A DNA stretch of 40,445 bases from JBDHTS01 sp044220535 (GTDB lineage Bacteria > Pseudomonadota > Alphaproteobacteria > Micavibrionales > Micavibrionaceae), in assembly GCA_044220535.1 (NCBI GenBank), contig JBGAQU010000013.1, positions 1 through 40,445 on the forward strand, in the 5' to 3' direction. Positions 7,532-14,265 of this stretch are shown piece after piece. The first letter of the stretch is position 1; each line of letters opens with the position of its first letter. The notes under the pieces were generated by a model. The model ran no database searches. It was given only the letters and a program-made list of their open reading frames with translations, and was not told where the DNA came from. Made by a program: the position numbers and the translations under genes.

Positions 7532-8515
7532 TTACAAAGGCGCCATTTCGGGCACGGGCATTTTCGTTGCCGCCTCCTCCAGTTTCCTTTGCTCCCTGAC
7601 CATTTGAAGGACAAGGTCGGGTTTAAAATTTTCCAATAACCCGTCAGTAACCTGCGCGGCCGTGTCCAGCGCAGCCTCATGGGCATCCTGGATGTCTTCC
7701 AGCTGGCTGCCCGCAGCGGACGCGACATTTTTGAATGTCCGGAGAAGAAGCTGTGTCGCGGCCTCGTTTGCCTGGCCCCCCGAATGCCCGTATTTCGGGA
7801 TCATGCCGCCGATAAGATGATCTGTGACGACATTGAAAATTACGGACACGGATGCGGGCAGGGGCCCTCCGTCCACGCCTGAAGACCGCGCCAGGTTTTC
7901 AAGTATTTTACATGCGTCCTGCGCGGCGGCCCCGAGGTCGCCTGTATAAGCCGCCGTTGCCTTTTTCAGGCTTTCAACGATCGTCAGCCGTTCGGCTTCC
8001 GGATCATTTTTCGGTTGCGTAGAAAGGGCAGGGCGCACTGGCGACGGTTTTACAGCGGTTACGCTTCTGGTGCGGCGGATCGAGGGCCCAGGAGCGGAAA
8101 CAGGCTGGACCGTTCTTTCCGGCCGCATGGCCATCTGGGGCGCGTTGTTATTCCTGTCGGTGTTTCCTGAATGGTGCTTGACCGATTCAATCACGCTGGC
8201 ATAGCGCCTGTAGGCGAAACGGCCGGTGTAGAAAGCAGCCGCGCCTGCAAGCGCGATCAGGGGAAAAGCAGGATAGGCAGCCCCTGCGAGGAGGCCGATG
8301 GCGTCATGAATTGTGGCAACGGCAAGAAATCCGCTGATACCCGTCGCGCTCAGCGCCAGAATCCCGTCTGCAATGGCTCCGAACAAGCCTTTGGGCTTGC
8401 GTGCTGAACGTTTGTTTTCATCGTCCCGGTCAGGTTTCCTGTCCCTTGATCTTTCGGTATGGGAGCCACTTAATATTCTGCCCCATAAAACCACACCACC
8501 CATACTCACAGCCAT
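7532..8515 (-). CDS. Array paralogue C: membrane-hairpin protein with TGDL domain
   Basis: This 327-residue protein of unknown function starts at ATG 8515 with GGAAAGGAAG 7 bases upstream. An in-frame ATG at 8560 would add MAGILLNTTLERKYD, a segment that in paralogue D is a separate leader ORF. A basic/acidic N-terminal tail is followed by a hydrophobic hairpin (GILALSATGISGFLAVATI and IALAGAAAFYTGRFAYRRY), a Pro/Arg-rich linker and the C-terminal domain. That domain holds SLKKATAAYTGDLGAAAQDA, and it extends past the end of B with a charged tail KLEEAATKMPVPEM. It is the longest member. Nothing in it matches a family I can name. Confidence 0.75.
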   Translation of the reverse strand: MAVSMGGVVLWGRILSGSHTERSRDRKPDRDDENKRSARKPKGLFGAIADGILALSATGISGFLAVATIHDAIGLLAGAAYPAFPLIALAGAAAFYTGRFAYRRYASVIESVKHHSGNTDRNNNAPQMAMRPERTVQPVSAPGPSIRRTRSVTAVKPSPVRPALSTQPKNDPEAERLTIVESLKKATAAYTGDLGAAAQDACKILENLARSSGVDGGPLPASVSVIFNVVTDHLIGGMIPKYGHSGGQANEAATQLLLRTFKNVASAAGSQLEDIQDAHEAALDTAAQVTDGLLENFKPDLVLQMVREQRKLEEAATKMPVPEMAPL

Positions 8516-8540
8516 GTCATACTTCCTTTCCAAAGTTGTA

Positions 8541-8581
8541 TTCAGCAAAATACCTGCCATGCAGACACTTTGATAAAAACC
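8541..8581 (-). repeat. Leader element 2, copy in front of paralogue C
   Basis: This 41-base segment matches 9365-9404 before paralogue D with four substitutions and one single-base gap. It covers TATCAAAGTGTCTGC and the ATG at 8560 plus the codons for MAGILL. In C the frame stays open into the main gene. Confidence 0.75.
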
Positions 8582-8591
8582 TCTTCAGACG

Positions 8592-8663
8592 CGCAGGCTA
8601 TTTAGATTGCCGAAGCCTGCGGTGCTGTCCGTCTTTGCAAGCCTTATGCGTAAGACGGACAGC
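8592..8663. repeat. Two consecutive hairpins between paralogues D and C
   Basis: GCTGTCCGTCTT at 8624-8635 pairs perfectly with AAGACGGACAGC at 8652-8663 (12 bp). CGCAGGCT at 8592-8599 pairs perfectly with AGCCTGCG at 8614-8621 (8 bp). They lie directly downstream of the D stop and upstream of the C leader. A partial terminator or RNA processing/stability element inside the array transcript is likely; TTTTT follows about 12 bases after the second hairpin on the minus strand. Confidence 0.65.
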
Positions 8664-8678
8664 CTGGGCGGTCATTGC

Positions 8679-9338
8679 TCAGGTTAAGGCAGGTCCTTTC
8701 AGTCCAGACAATGTCGCGTTCAGTTTTGCCGCAGCCTCCCCCGCATTGACCGGGGCCGGAGCGGCGGACGCCGTTACGAAAGCGAAGGCACTCGTCAGCG
8801 ATTGAACCGTATCGGGTGTCGCTTGCCCGATGCCTCCTTCTTCTTTAACCCGTTTAGTCAATTCTGCCAGATCTGCGGCGACACGAAAGGCGGGGGCGGT
8901 TGCGTCGATGCCGTTTCCTTTGGCCGCGAATAAAACTCTCAAGGCCGTATCGGCCCCTAACGATGCCGGGTAATCGCCAACATTCTGCGCTATCGTGTTC
9001 AGGATGGCGTCCCTGGGATCAGCTTCAGATGTCACGGAAGGTGCAGAGGGCTTCAAGCCGTTTTGGCGGCGTATCCATGCGGCGCCTACGCCATCGGCTG
9101 TCATTTCGCCTTTTTCAATACGGGAAGGCGGCATTACTGGTCTGCGGTCACTTTCAACATCAGAGCCTTTCGGTCCGGACAATATCTTAGTTGCAAAGCG
9201 TTCCAAGAAACCGGGACCGGTTTTTTTAGGCCGATCATCATTATCATCATTATCATCGCTCATGTAGGCACTGAACGCCATTCCGACGGCAGGGCCCAGG
9301 GGATGGAATCGGCCAAGAAAAAAGTTTTTGTATGACAT
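8679..9338 (-). CDS. Array paralogue D: soluble diverged member
   Basis: This 219-residue protein is the first gene of the array. It starts MSYKNFFLGRFHPLG at ATG 9338, with AGGAG about 9 bases upstream. An Asp/Asn run (DDNDDNDDRPKK, about 28-39) follows. Unlike A-C it has no clear membrane hairpin. The C-terminal part (about 107-217) keeps the array pattern weakly: NTIAQNVGDYPASLGADTAL sits where B and C have YTGDL, and SLTSAFAFVTASAA sits where they have the later helix. Homology to A-C therefore rests on weak similarity plus shared leader sequence. The function is unknown; an accessory or adaptor role for the membrane members is inference. Confidence 0.7.
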   Translation of the reverse strand: MSYKNFFLGRFHPLGPAVGMAFSAYMSDDNDDNDDRPKKTGPGFLERFATKILSGPKGSDVESDRRPVMPPSRIEKGEMTADGVGAAWIRRQNGLKPSAPSVTSEADPRDAILNTIAQNVGDYPASLGADTALRVLFAAKGNGIDATAPAFRVAADLAELTKRVKEEGGIGQATPDTVQSLTSAFAFVTASAAPAPVNAGEAAAKLNATLSGLKGPALT

Positions 9339-9342
9339 AAGC

Positions 9343-9384
9343 TTAGCTCCTGTTAAGGTTGGTGTTCAACAAAATGCCTGCCAT
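9343..9384 (-). CDS. Leader ORF of paralogue D (13 aa)
   Basis: ATG 9384 opens MAGILLNTNLNRS and stops four bases before the D start. The first eight residues are identical to the N-terminal extension of C, although four codons differ, all synonymously (GGC/GGT, TTG/CTG, AAC/AAT, ACC/ACA). That pattern suggests the segment is translated. The ribosome binding site of D lies within its last codons, so translation of the leader could control D. I see no strong ribosome binding site for the leader itself. Confidence 0.45.
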   Translation of the reverse strand: MAGILLNTNLNRS

Positions 9385-9404
9385 CAGACACTTTGACAAA
9401 GACC
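9365..9404 (-). repeat. Leader element 2, copy in front of paralogue D
   Basis: This 40-base partner of 8541-8581 contains CTTTGACAAAGACC on the plus strand at 9391-9404, a near-palindrome. It covers the upstream flank and first codons of the D leader ORF. Confidence 0.75.
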
Positions 9405-9448
9405 GCTTCGGATATCGGGGAAAGGAAGAGCAGGATAACTATTTATGT

Positions 9449-9494
9449 AGTCGCTCCCAGAATAGCTGTGTGTTCAGCCATTGTGGCAAAGACC
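9449..9494 (-). repeat. Leader element 1, copy in front of paralogue D
   Basis: On the minus strand this is GGTCTTTGCC, five bases, GGCTG, 16 bases, GGGAGCGACT, matching 7318-7366 before paralogue B. A 12-codon frame (MAEHTAILGATT, 9443-9481) also crosses it but is not conserved in B. Confidence 0.6.
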
Positions 9495-9548
9495 GGCGCG
9501 TTTTCCTGAACCTGTAACCCTTTCTTTAATCTTCCGTCAAACCGCTTA

Positions 9549-9584
9549 TTTATAAAATAATACAACTTTATAAAATAATACAAC
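9549..9584. repeat. Perfect tandem 18-bp direct repeat
   Basis: Two identical copies of TTTATAAAATAATACAAC lie end to end at 9549-9566 and 9567-9584. On the minus strand the upstream copy contains the -10 box of the array promoter and the second lies just past the predicted start of transcription. This is the classic position for a repressor operator, although the repeat could simply be promoter duplication. Confidence 0.85.
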
Positions 9585-9603
9585 GGAATATTGATTATGT
9601 CAA
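9575..9603 (-). promoter_or_regulatory. Near-consensus sigma-70 promoter of the paralogue array
   Basis: On the minus strand TTGACA (9598-9603) is followed by exactly 17 bases and then TATTAT (9575-9580), a 5/6 match to TATAAT. Transcription should begin near 9568, giving a leader of about 230 bases before paralogue D that contains elements 1 and 2 and the leader ORF. Confidence 0.75.
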
Positions 9604-9644
9604 CAAAATAGACCGTATTTTTTCTGTATTTTAAGCTATTGAAA

Positions 9645-9650
9645 TATAAT
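9645..9650 (+). promoter_or_regulatory. Possible -10 box for the chorismate mutase gene
   Basis: A perfect TATAAT lies 65 bases before the plus-strand gene at 9715, divergent from the array promoter. The -35 region is weak. A GGTCTTTGTCAAAG at 9673-9686 just downstream is the exact reverse complement of 9391-9404. Confidence 0.35.
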
Positions 9651-9714
9651 ATTTTTTGAACCTGCTGCAGGAGGTCTTTGTCAAAGAATCCAGTCTGTGC
9701 TATGAGTTGCGCGC

Positions 9715-10020
9715 ATGAATATCCTTAAACCCTATCGCGACCGTATCGATGCGCTGGACGACAAGATTGTCGATCTGCTGGCTGAGCGGCTTGGCGTGAT
9801 CCGGGAGGTTGCGGTACTGAAATATGAGCATGGCATTCCGGCTGTCTTGCAGGACCGGGTCGACGCCGTACGCGAACGGGCGGCTTCGCGGGGTGCAGAA
9901 AAAAACGTCGATCCCGAGCTGGTGCGTGAGCTTTATCGCCGCCTGATCCAGTTCAGCTGCGATCTTGAAGAATCCATCAAACAGGACTTGTCGTCCCAAA
10001 AAACAGGCACCGGCGGATGA
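9715..10020 (+). CDS. aroQ: Chorismate mutase (AroQ class)
   Basis: This 101-residue all-helical protein matches AroQ-type chorismate mutases, which convert chorismate to prephenate for Phe/Tyr synthesis. The first helix reads YRDRIDALDDKIVDLLAERL with the usual Arg, Asp and Ile residues, followed by IREVAVLKYEHGIPAVLQDR and the C-terminal VRELYRRLIQFSCDLEE. It is a free-standing single domain of normal length. The stop overlaps the rsmB start (ATGA), so the two are coupled although their functions are unrelated. The ribosome binding site is weak. Confidence 0.85.
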   Translation: MNILKPYRDRIDALDDKIVDLLAERLGVIREVAVLKYEHGIPAVLQDRVDAVRERAASRGAEKNVDPELVRELYRRLIQFSCDLEESIKQDLSSQKTGTGG

Positions 10021-11345
10021 CCGGCGCGGCACCTGCCTCCGCGATCCCCGAGGCGCTGGCGGCGCGCAAGGCGGCGCTTTTGATCTTGGACGGTGTCTTG
10101 AGCCGTAAGCAGCCACTCGATATCGTGATCGATTCACTGGAAGGATTTTCGTCGCTGTCCTCCCGCGATCGCGCGTTTACGCGCATGCTGGCGACGACGG
10201 CGCTGCGGCGGCTGGGGCAGGTGGACGATATCATCGCCCGCGCGGCGGACAGGGCGGAGGCGCCGTCGCCCGCGACGCTGCATCATGTTTTGCGGCTCGG
10301 CGTCACGCAGATTTTATTTATGGACGTGCCGGATTACGCGACGGTCGATACGTCGGTGCGGCTGGCGGAGTCGCTGTCCCTGTCGCGGCAGGGCGGGTTT
10401 GTGAACGCGATCCTGCGCCGTGTCGGGCGCGAAGGGCGCGGCTGGCTGAACGCGCAGGACGCGGCGCGGCTCAATACGCCGGACTGGCTGTTGCAGCATT
10501 GGATCAAGGATTACGGGGAACGGATGGCGCTGGATATCGCTTCGGCTAATCTGGCCGAAGCGCCGCTCGATATTACAGTAAAGACGGAAAGCGAACGCGG
10601 ATACTGGGCGGGTACGCTGCAGGCGGTGACGCTGCCGACCGGGTCCTTACGCCGCCCGTCCGGCGGGATGGTGCAGGATTTGCCCGGGTATGGCGACGGG
10701 CATTGGTGGATTCAGGACGCGGCGGCGGCCTTGCCCGCGCGGCTGTTTGGCGATGTGAAGGGGCAGGCGGTGCTGGATTTATGCGCCGCGCCCGGCGGGA
10801 AGACGGCGCAGCTGGCGGCGATGGGCGCGCATGTCACGGCGCTCGACCGGTCCGCGAAACGCATGAAGCGGGTAGAGGAAAATGTGCAGCGCCTGCGCCT
10901 GCAGGACCGCGTGACGATCGAGGTCGCCGATGCGACGGCCTGGACACCAAAAGAACTCGCACGCTTTATCCTGCTGGACGCGCCCTGCACGGCGACCGGC
11001 ACCATTCGCCGCAACCCCGACGCGCTCAGCTTAAAAACGCCGCAGGATATGGCGGGGCTGATGGTGGTGCAGGAACGGCTGCTGAAAAACGCGGTGGGGA
11101 TGCTCGCGCCGGGCGGCGTGTTGATCTACTGCACCTGTTCCCTGCAGAAAGACGAAGGGGAGCGCCAAGTCCAGGTTCTGCTGAACACCGGCGCGCCGGT
11201 CAAGCGACTGCCCATCGCCGCATCCGAAGTCGGCGGCCTCGACAGTCTGATCACGCCGGACGGCGATGTGCGTGCCCTGCCCTATCATATGGCCATGCAT
11301 GGCGGGATGGACGGGTTTTATATTGCGCGGCTGGTACGAATTTAA
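10017..11345 (+). CDS. rsmB: 16S rRNA m5C967 methyltransferase RsmB
   Basis: This 442-residue protein has an N-terminal NusB-like RNA-binding domain (about 10-150, ARKAALLILDGVLSR onward) and a C-terminal SAM-dependent Rossmann domain. SAM motif I is VLDLCAAPGGKTAQLA. The substrate/catalytic motifs are LLDAPCTATGTIRRNP and the second conserved cysteine YCTCSLQKDEGE. It methylates cytosine 967 of 16S rRNA in small-subunit assembly. The start overlaps the chorismate mutase stop. Length and motif order are typical and nothing is missing. Confidence 0.93.
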   Translation: MTGAAPASAIPEALAARKAALLILDGVLSRKQPLDIVIDSLEGFSSLSSRDRAFTRMLATTALRRLGQVDDIIARAADRAEAPSPATLHHVLRLGVTQILFMDVPDYATVDTSVRLAESLSLSRQGGFVNAILRRVGREGRGWLNAQDAARLNTPDWLLQHWIKDYGERMALDIASANLAEAPLDITVKTESERGYWAGTLQAVTLPTGSLRRPSGGMVQDLPGYGDGHWWIQDAAAALPARLFGDVKGQAVLDLCAAPGGKTAQLAAMGAHVTALDRSAKRMKRVEENVQRLRLQDRVTIEVADATAWTPKELARFILLDAPCTATGTIRRNPDALSLKTPQDMAGLMVVQERLLKNAVGMLAPGGVLIYCTCSLQKDEGERQVQVLLNTGAPVKRLPIAASEVGGLDSLITPDGDVRALPYHMAMHGGMDGFYIARLVRI

Positions 11346-11492
11346 TTTTCTGTTTGATAATTTTTTCACGATAAGTCTTGGCCTTTTTGGGCGATTCGGG
11401 TAAATATAGGGGGATGGGAATAACGCTTATCCACAAGCCGCTTCCCTGTCTTCCGCGCCTTCGCGCAAATTTATGCACAAGATATCGTTGTT

Positions 11493-12158
11493 ATGTCCAG
11501 AGCGTCCGGCATCCGTATTGCGCCTTCCATCCTGTCCGCCGATTTCGCGCGGCTGGGGGATGAGGTGCGGGCGATTGACGCTGCGGGTGCGGATTACATC
11601 CATATCGACGTGATGGACGGGCATTTTGTGCCCAATCTGACCATTGGGCCGGGTGTCGTGAACGCAATCCGCCCGCATTGCAAGAAGGTGTTCGACGTTC
11701 ATCTGATGATTTCGCCTGCCGATCCGTTTCTGGAGGCGTTCGCCAAGGCAGGGTCGGATATCATTACCGTGCATCCGGAGGCGGGCGCGCATGTGCACCG
11801 GTCGCTGCAGGCGATCCGCGCCTTGGGGAAAAAGGCGGGCGTTGCGCTGAACCCCGCGACGCCGTCCGACGTTCTGGACCATATCATGGATCTGGTTGAC
11901 CTGGTTTTGGTGATGACGGTCAATCCGGGTTTTGGCGGGCAGGCGTTTATTCCTGTCTTGGATAAAATCGCCGATGTGCGCAAACGCATCGATGCAACAG
12001 GGCGCAGCATTGATCTGGAAGTCGATGGCGGCATCACGCCGGATACGGCAAAACAGGTGATTCAGGCCGGGGCGAATGTGCTGGTCGCCGGGACTGCCGT
12101 GTTCAAGGACGGGCCGCAGCATTATGCGCGCAACATCGCATCCTTGAGGGGAGGGTAA
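11493..12158 (+). CDS. rpe: Ribulose-phosphate 3-epimerase
   Basis: This 221-residue TIM-barrel enzyme interconverts ribulose 5-phosphate and xylulose 5-phosphate in the pentose phosphate pathway. Diagnostic motifs are IAPSILSADFARLGDEV, the metal and catalytic segment HIDVMDGHFVPN, DVHLMI, MTVNPGFGGQAFI and the phosphate-binding LEVDGGI. It has full length. The preceding 147-base gap shows no other gene, and the ribosome binding site is weak. The heparinase-like gene follows after three bases, so the two are probably one operon. Confidence 0.95.
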   Translation: MSRASGIRIAPSILSADFARLGDEVRAIDAAGADYIHIDVMDGHFVPNLTIGPGVVNAIRPHCKKVFDVHLMISPADPFLEAFAKAGSDIITVHPEAGAHVHRSLQAIRALGKKAGVALNPATPSDVLDHIMDLVDLVLVMTVNPGFGGQAFIPVLDKIADVRKRIDATGRSIDLEVDGGITPDTAKQVIQAGANVLVAGTAVFKDGPQHYARNIASLRGG

Positions 12159-12161
12159 AGC

Positions 12162-13793
12162 ATGGCGCTTGATTTTATCCGCCGCCTCCGCGTCCGCGCC
12201 GGGCACCTGACTTTCAACAGCATCGTTTATAACTGGTCGCTGGGCGGGTCGTCGCCGGAGCGGCTGCTTGGCACGCCGCCGGACAGCTGGCCGGGCAATG
12301 CGGAGCGCGGGCGGTTTCTGTGCAGCGGCGCGTTCGCGATTGACGGGGAAACGCTGTCCCTTGACGGCAATAACTGGGAACCGGACGGTGCCAGCGGATC
12401 GTGGCTGCGTCATATGCACGGCTTCGACTGGCTGCGCGATCTGCGGACATTGGGCGGGGATGCGGCGCGGCTGCAGGCGCGGGCGATGATTTCGGGCTGG
12501 CTGCGCGATTACCCGGGCTGGCACCCGCATGCGTGGCAGCCGGATATTTTAGGGCAGCGCCTTGCCAACTGGATTGCGCTCTATCCGTTCTACGGCGACA
12601 GCGCGGATGAGGAATTTCAGGATAAATTATTGTGCAGCATGGCGCGGCAGGCGCGGCATTTGTCCCGTTCGCTGCAGACATGCTGCGCGGGATTGTCGAT
12701 GCTGCAGGCCATTCGCGGCCTGGCCTATGCCGGCCTGGCGCTGGAAGGGCGCGAGGGATGGCTGGAACAGGCGCTGGACGCGCTGGAAGAGCAAAGCCCG
12801 AAGCAGATTTTAGCGGATGGCGGCCATGCCAGCCGTTCGCCTGCGCAGTTGGCGGAGGCGCTGCGCGTGTTTATCGACATACGCAACGGATTAAAAGCCG
12901 GGCAGTATCCGGTGCCGGAACAGGTGGAGCACACGATCGACCGCATGGCGCAGGCGCTGCGGTTTTTCCGCGGCACGGATAAAAAGCTGATCCTGTTCAA
13001 TGGGGCGCAGGAAGGCGACGATTATCTGCTCGACTGCATCATGCTGCAATCCAACGCGCGCGGGCGCACGTTGCGCAGCCTGCCAAACACGGGGTATGAA
13101 CGCCTGACGCTGGGGCGCACGGTGGTGACGGTGGATACGGGCACCGCCCCGCCGCATGAGATGGATGAACAGGCGCATGCCGCGCCGCTGGCCTTTGAAA
13201 TGTCGTATGGCAAGGAAAAGATTTTCGCCAATTGCGGGTCGCACCCGGTGGACCCGGACTGGCAGGCGATGCTGCGCGGCACGGCTGCACATAATACATT
13301 ATCGCTCGACTACCGCAATATCTGCGAGATCCGCGACGACGGGCATTTCGGGCGCAAGACGGAACAGGTGACGGCATCCCGCGAAGATGGCGCGGATGCG
13401 GTGCTGCTGGACGCCTCCCATGACGGATACGTGCCGATGAACGGCGTGACGCATCGCCGCCGTTTGTTTTTGAAGGAACAGGGGCATGAACTGCGCGGGG
13501 AGGATACGCTGACCTGCTCGGTGGGTCTGAGTAAACCCGTGGAAGTTGTTCTGCGCTTCCATCTGCATCCGCGCGTGCAGGTCTCGTTAATTCAGGACGG
13601 CACCGAAGCCCTGCTGCGCCTGCCCGGCGGCTCCGGCTGGCGCTTCTTCCATTCAGGCGGCGTGCTGACGCTGGATAACAGTATTTATCTGGGCGAAGGC
13701 TGCAGGCCGAGGAAGACCAAACAATTGGTCATCCTCGGCAAAATGGAATCCGACCAGGCGCGGATTAAGTGGGCGGTGCAGCGGGAAGGGTAG
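12162..13793 (+). CDS. Heparinase II/III family protein
   Basis: This 543-residue protein carries the alphaproteobacterial heparinase II/III-like architecture: an N-terminal alpha/alpha barrel (with LRDYPGWHPHAWQPDILGQR and a Trp-rich stretch) and a C-terminal beta-sandwich from about residue 330. The sandwich includes GSHPVDPDWQAMLRGTAAHN, with the conserved TAAHNTL segment, and THRRRLFLKEQGHELRGED. Family enzymes are polysaccharide lyases acting on uronic-acid glycans. A neighbouring rpe and rsmB is a recurrent setting in alphaproteobacteria, as I recall. The substrate is unknown. There is no obvious signal peptide. Its stop abuts the convergent gene at 13794 with no gap. Confidence 0.85.
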   Translation: MALDFIRRLRVRAGHLTFNSIVYNWSLGGSSPERLLGTPPDSWPGNAERGRFLCSGAFAIDGETLSLDGNNWEPDGASGSWLRHMHGFDWLRDLRTLGGDAARLQARAMISGWLRDYPGWHPHAWQPDILGQRLANWIALYPFYGDSADEEFQDKLLCSMARQARHLSRSLQTCCAGLSMLQAIRGLAYAGLALEGREGWLEQALDALEEQSPKQILADGGHASRSPAQLAEALRVFIDIRNGLKAGQYPVPEQVEHTIDRMAQALRFFRGTDKKLILFNGAQEGDDYLLDCIMLQSNARGRTLRSLPNTGYERLTLGRTVVTVDTGTAPPHEMDEQAHAAPLAFEMSYGKEKIFANCGSHPVDPDWQAMLRGTAAHNTLSLDYRNICEIRDDGHFGRKTEQVTASREDGADAVLLDASHDGYVPMNGVTHRRRLFLKEQGHELRGEDTLTCSVGLSKPVEVVLRFHLHPRVQVSLIQDGTEALLRLPGGSGWRFFHSGGVLTLDNSIYLGEGCRPRKTKQLVILGKMESDQARIKWAVQREG

Positions 13794-14105
13794 TTAAGCA
13801 ATCTCAAGCTGCTTGGCTACATAGGGGCGCAGATTTTCTGCAGTCATGCTTTCCTGATTGTTCGGTGCATTGATCACTTCGCTCAATCCGATTAAAAACG
13901 CCGCGCGGAGACCGCCTTTCAAAGTTTCAACAACAGGTTTTAAGCTACCTTCGTCTGTGCATTCCATCCAGGCAATGCCGCCCAACTGGTAGGCCAATCC
14001 CAGTGCATGTTCACTGGGCTCGGCAGAGGCAGCCTTATCAACAGACGTCTGCAGCATGCCTGCCATATCTTTAAACGAACGGCGTGGTTTTGTAGATTCA
14101 GTCAT
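13794..14105 (-). CDS. Small protein of unknown function (103 aa)
   Basis: I start this gene at ATG 14105 because GGAGATTTTTCT precedes it; an upstream in-frame start lacks a site. The protein has a basic N-terminus (TKPRRSFKDMAGML), then HALGLAYQLGGIAWMECTD and a hydrophobic helix LRAAFLIGLSEVI. It may be a soluble helical bundle or peripheral membrane protein. I do not recognise the family. It is divergent from radA, with which it shares a 160-base AT-rich intergenic region, and its stop touches the heparinase stop. Confidence 0.65.
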   Translation of the reverse strand: MTESTKPRRSFKDMAGMLQTSVDKAASAEPSEHALGLAYQLGGIAWMECTDEGSLKPVVETLKGGLRAAFLIGLSEVINAPNNQESMTAENLRPYVAKQLEIA

Positions 14106-14265
14106 AGAAAAATCTCCTATATTTTTTACAGTTATGGTTTTATTCTTGAATTTCAGCCATGTCAATTTATTATGGTATTTTTATCATTGTAGAAGGTATT
14201 GCCAGCTTAGATTCAAACAGCTAAAGTAAATGTTCCTGTTACGTTCTAGTTGTGGTTTATCTTGC

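Noticed and set aside
9549..9584. Tandem repeat as a CRISPR remnant
   Set aside because: Only two units with no spacer between them and no cas genes in the window.
10703..11374. 223-codon plus-strand ORF inside rsmB
   Set aside because: Wrong frame of a GC-rich gene; the rsmB frame has all conserved methyltransferase motifs.
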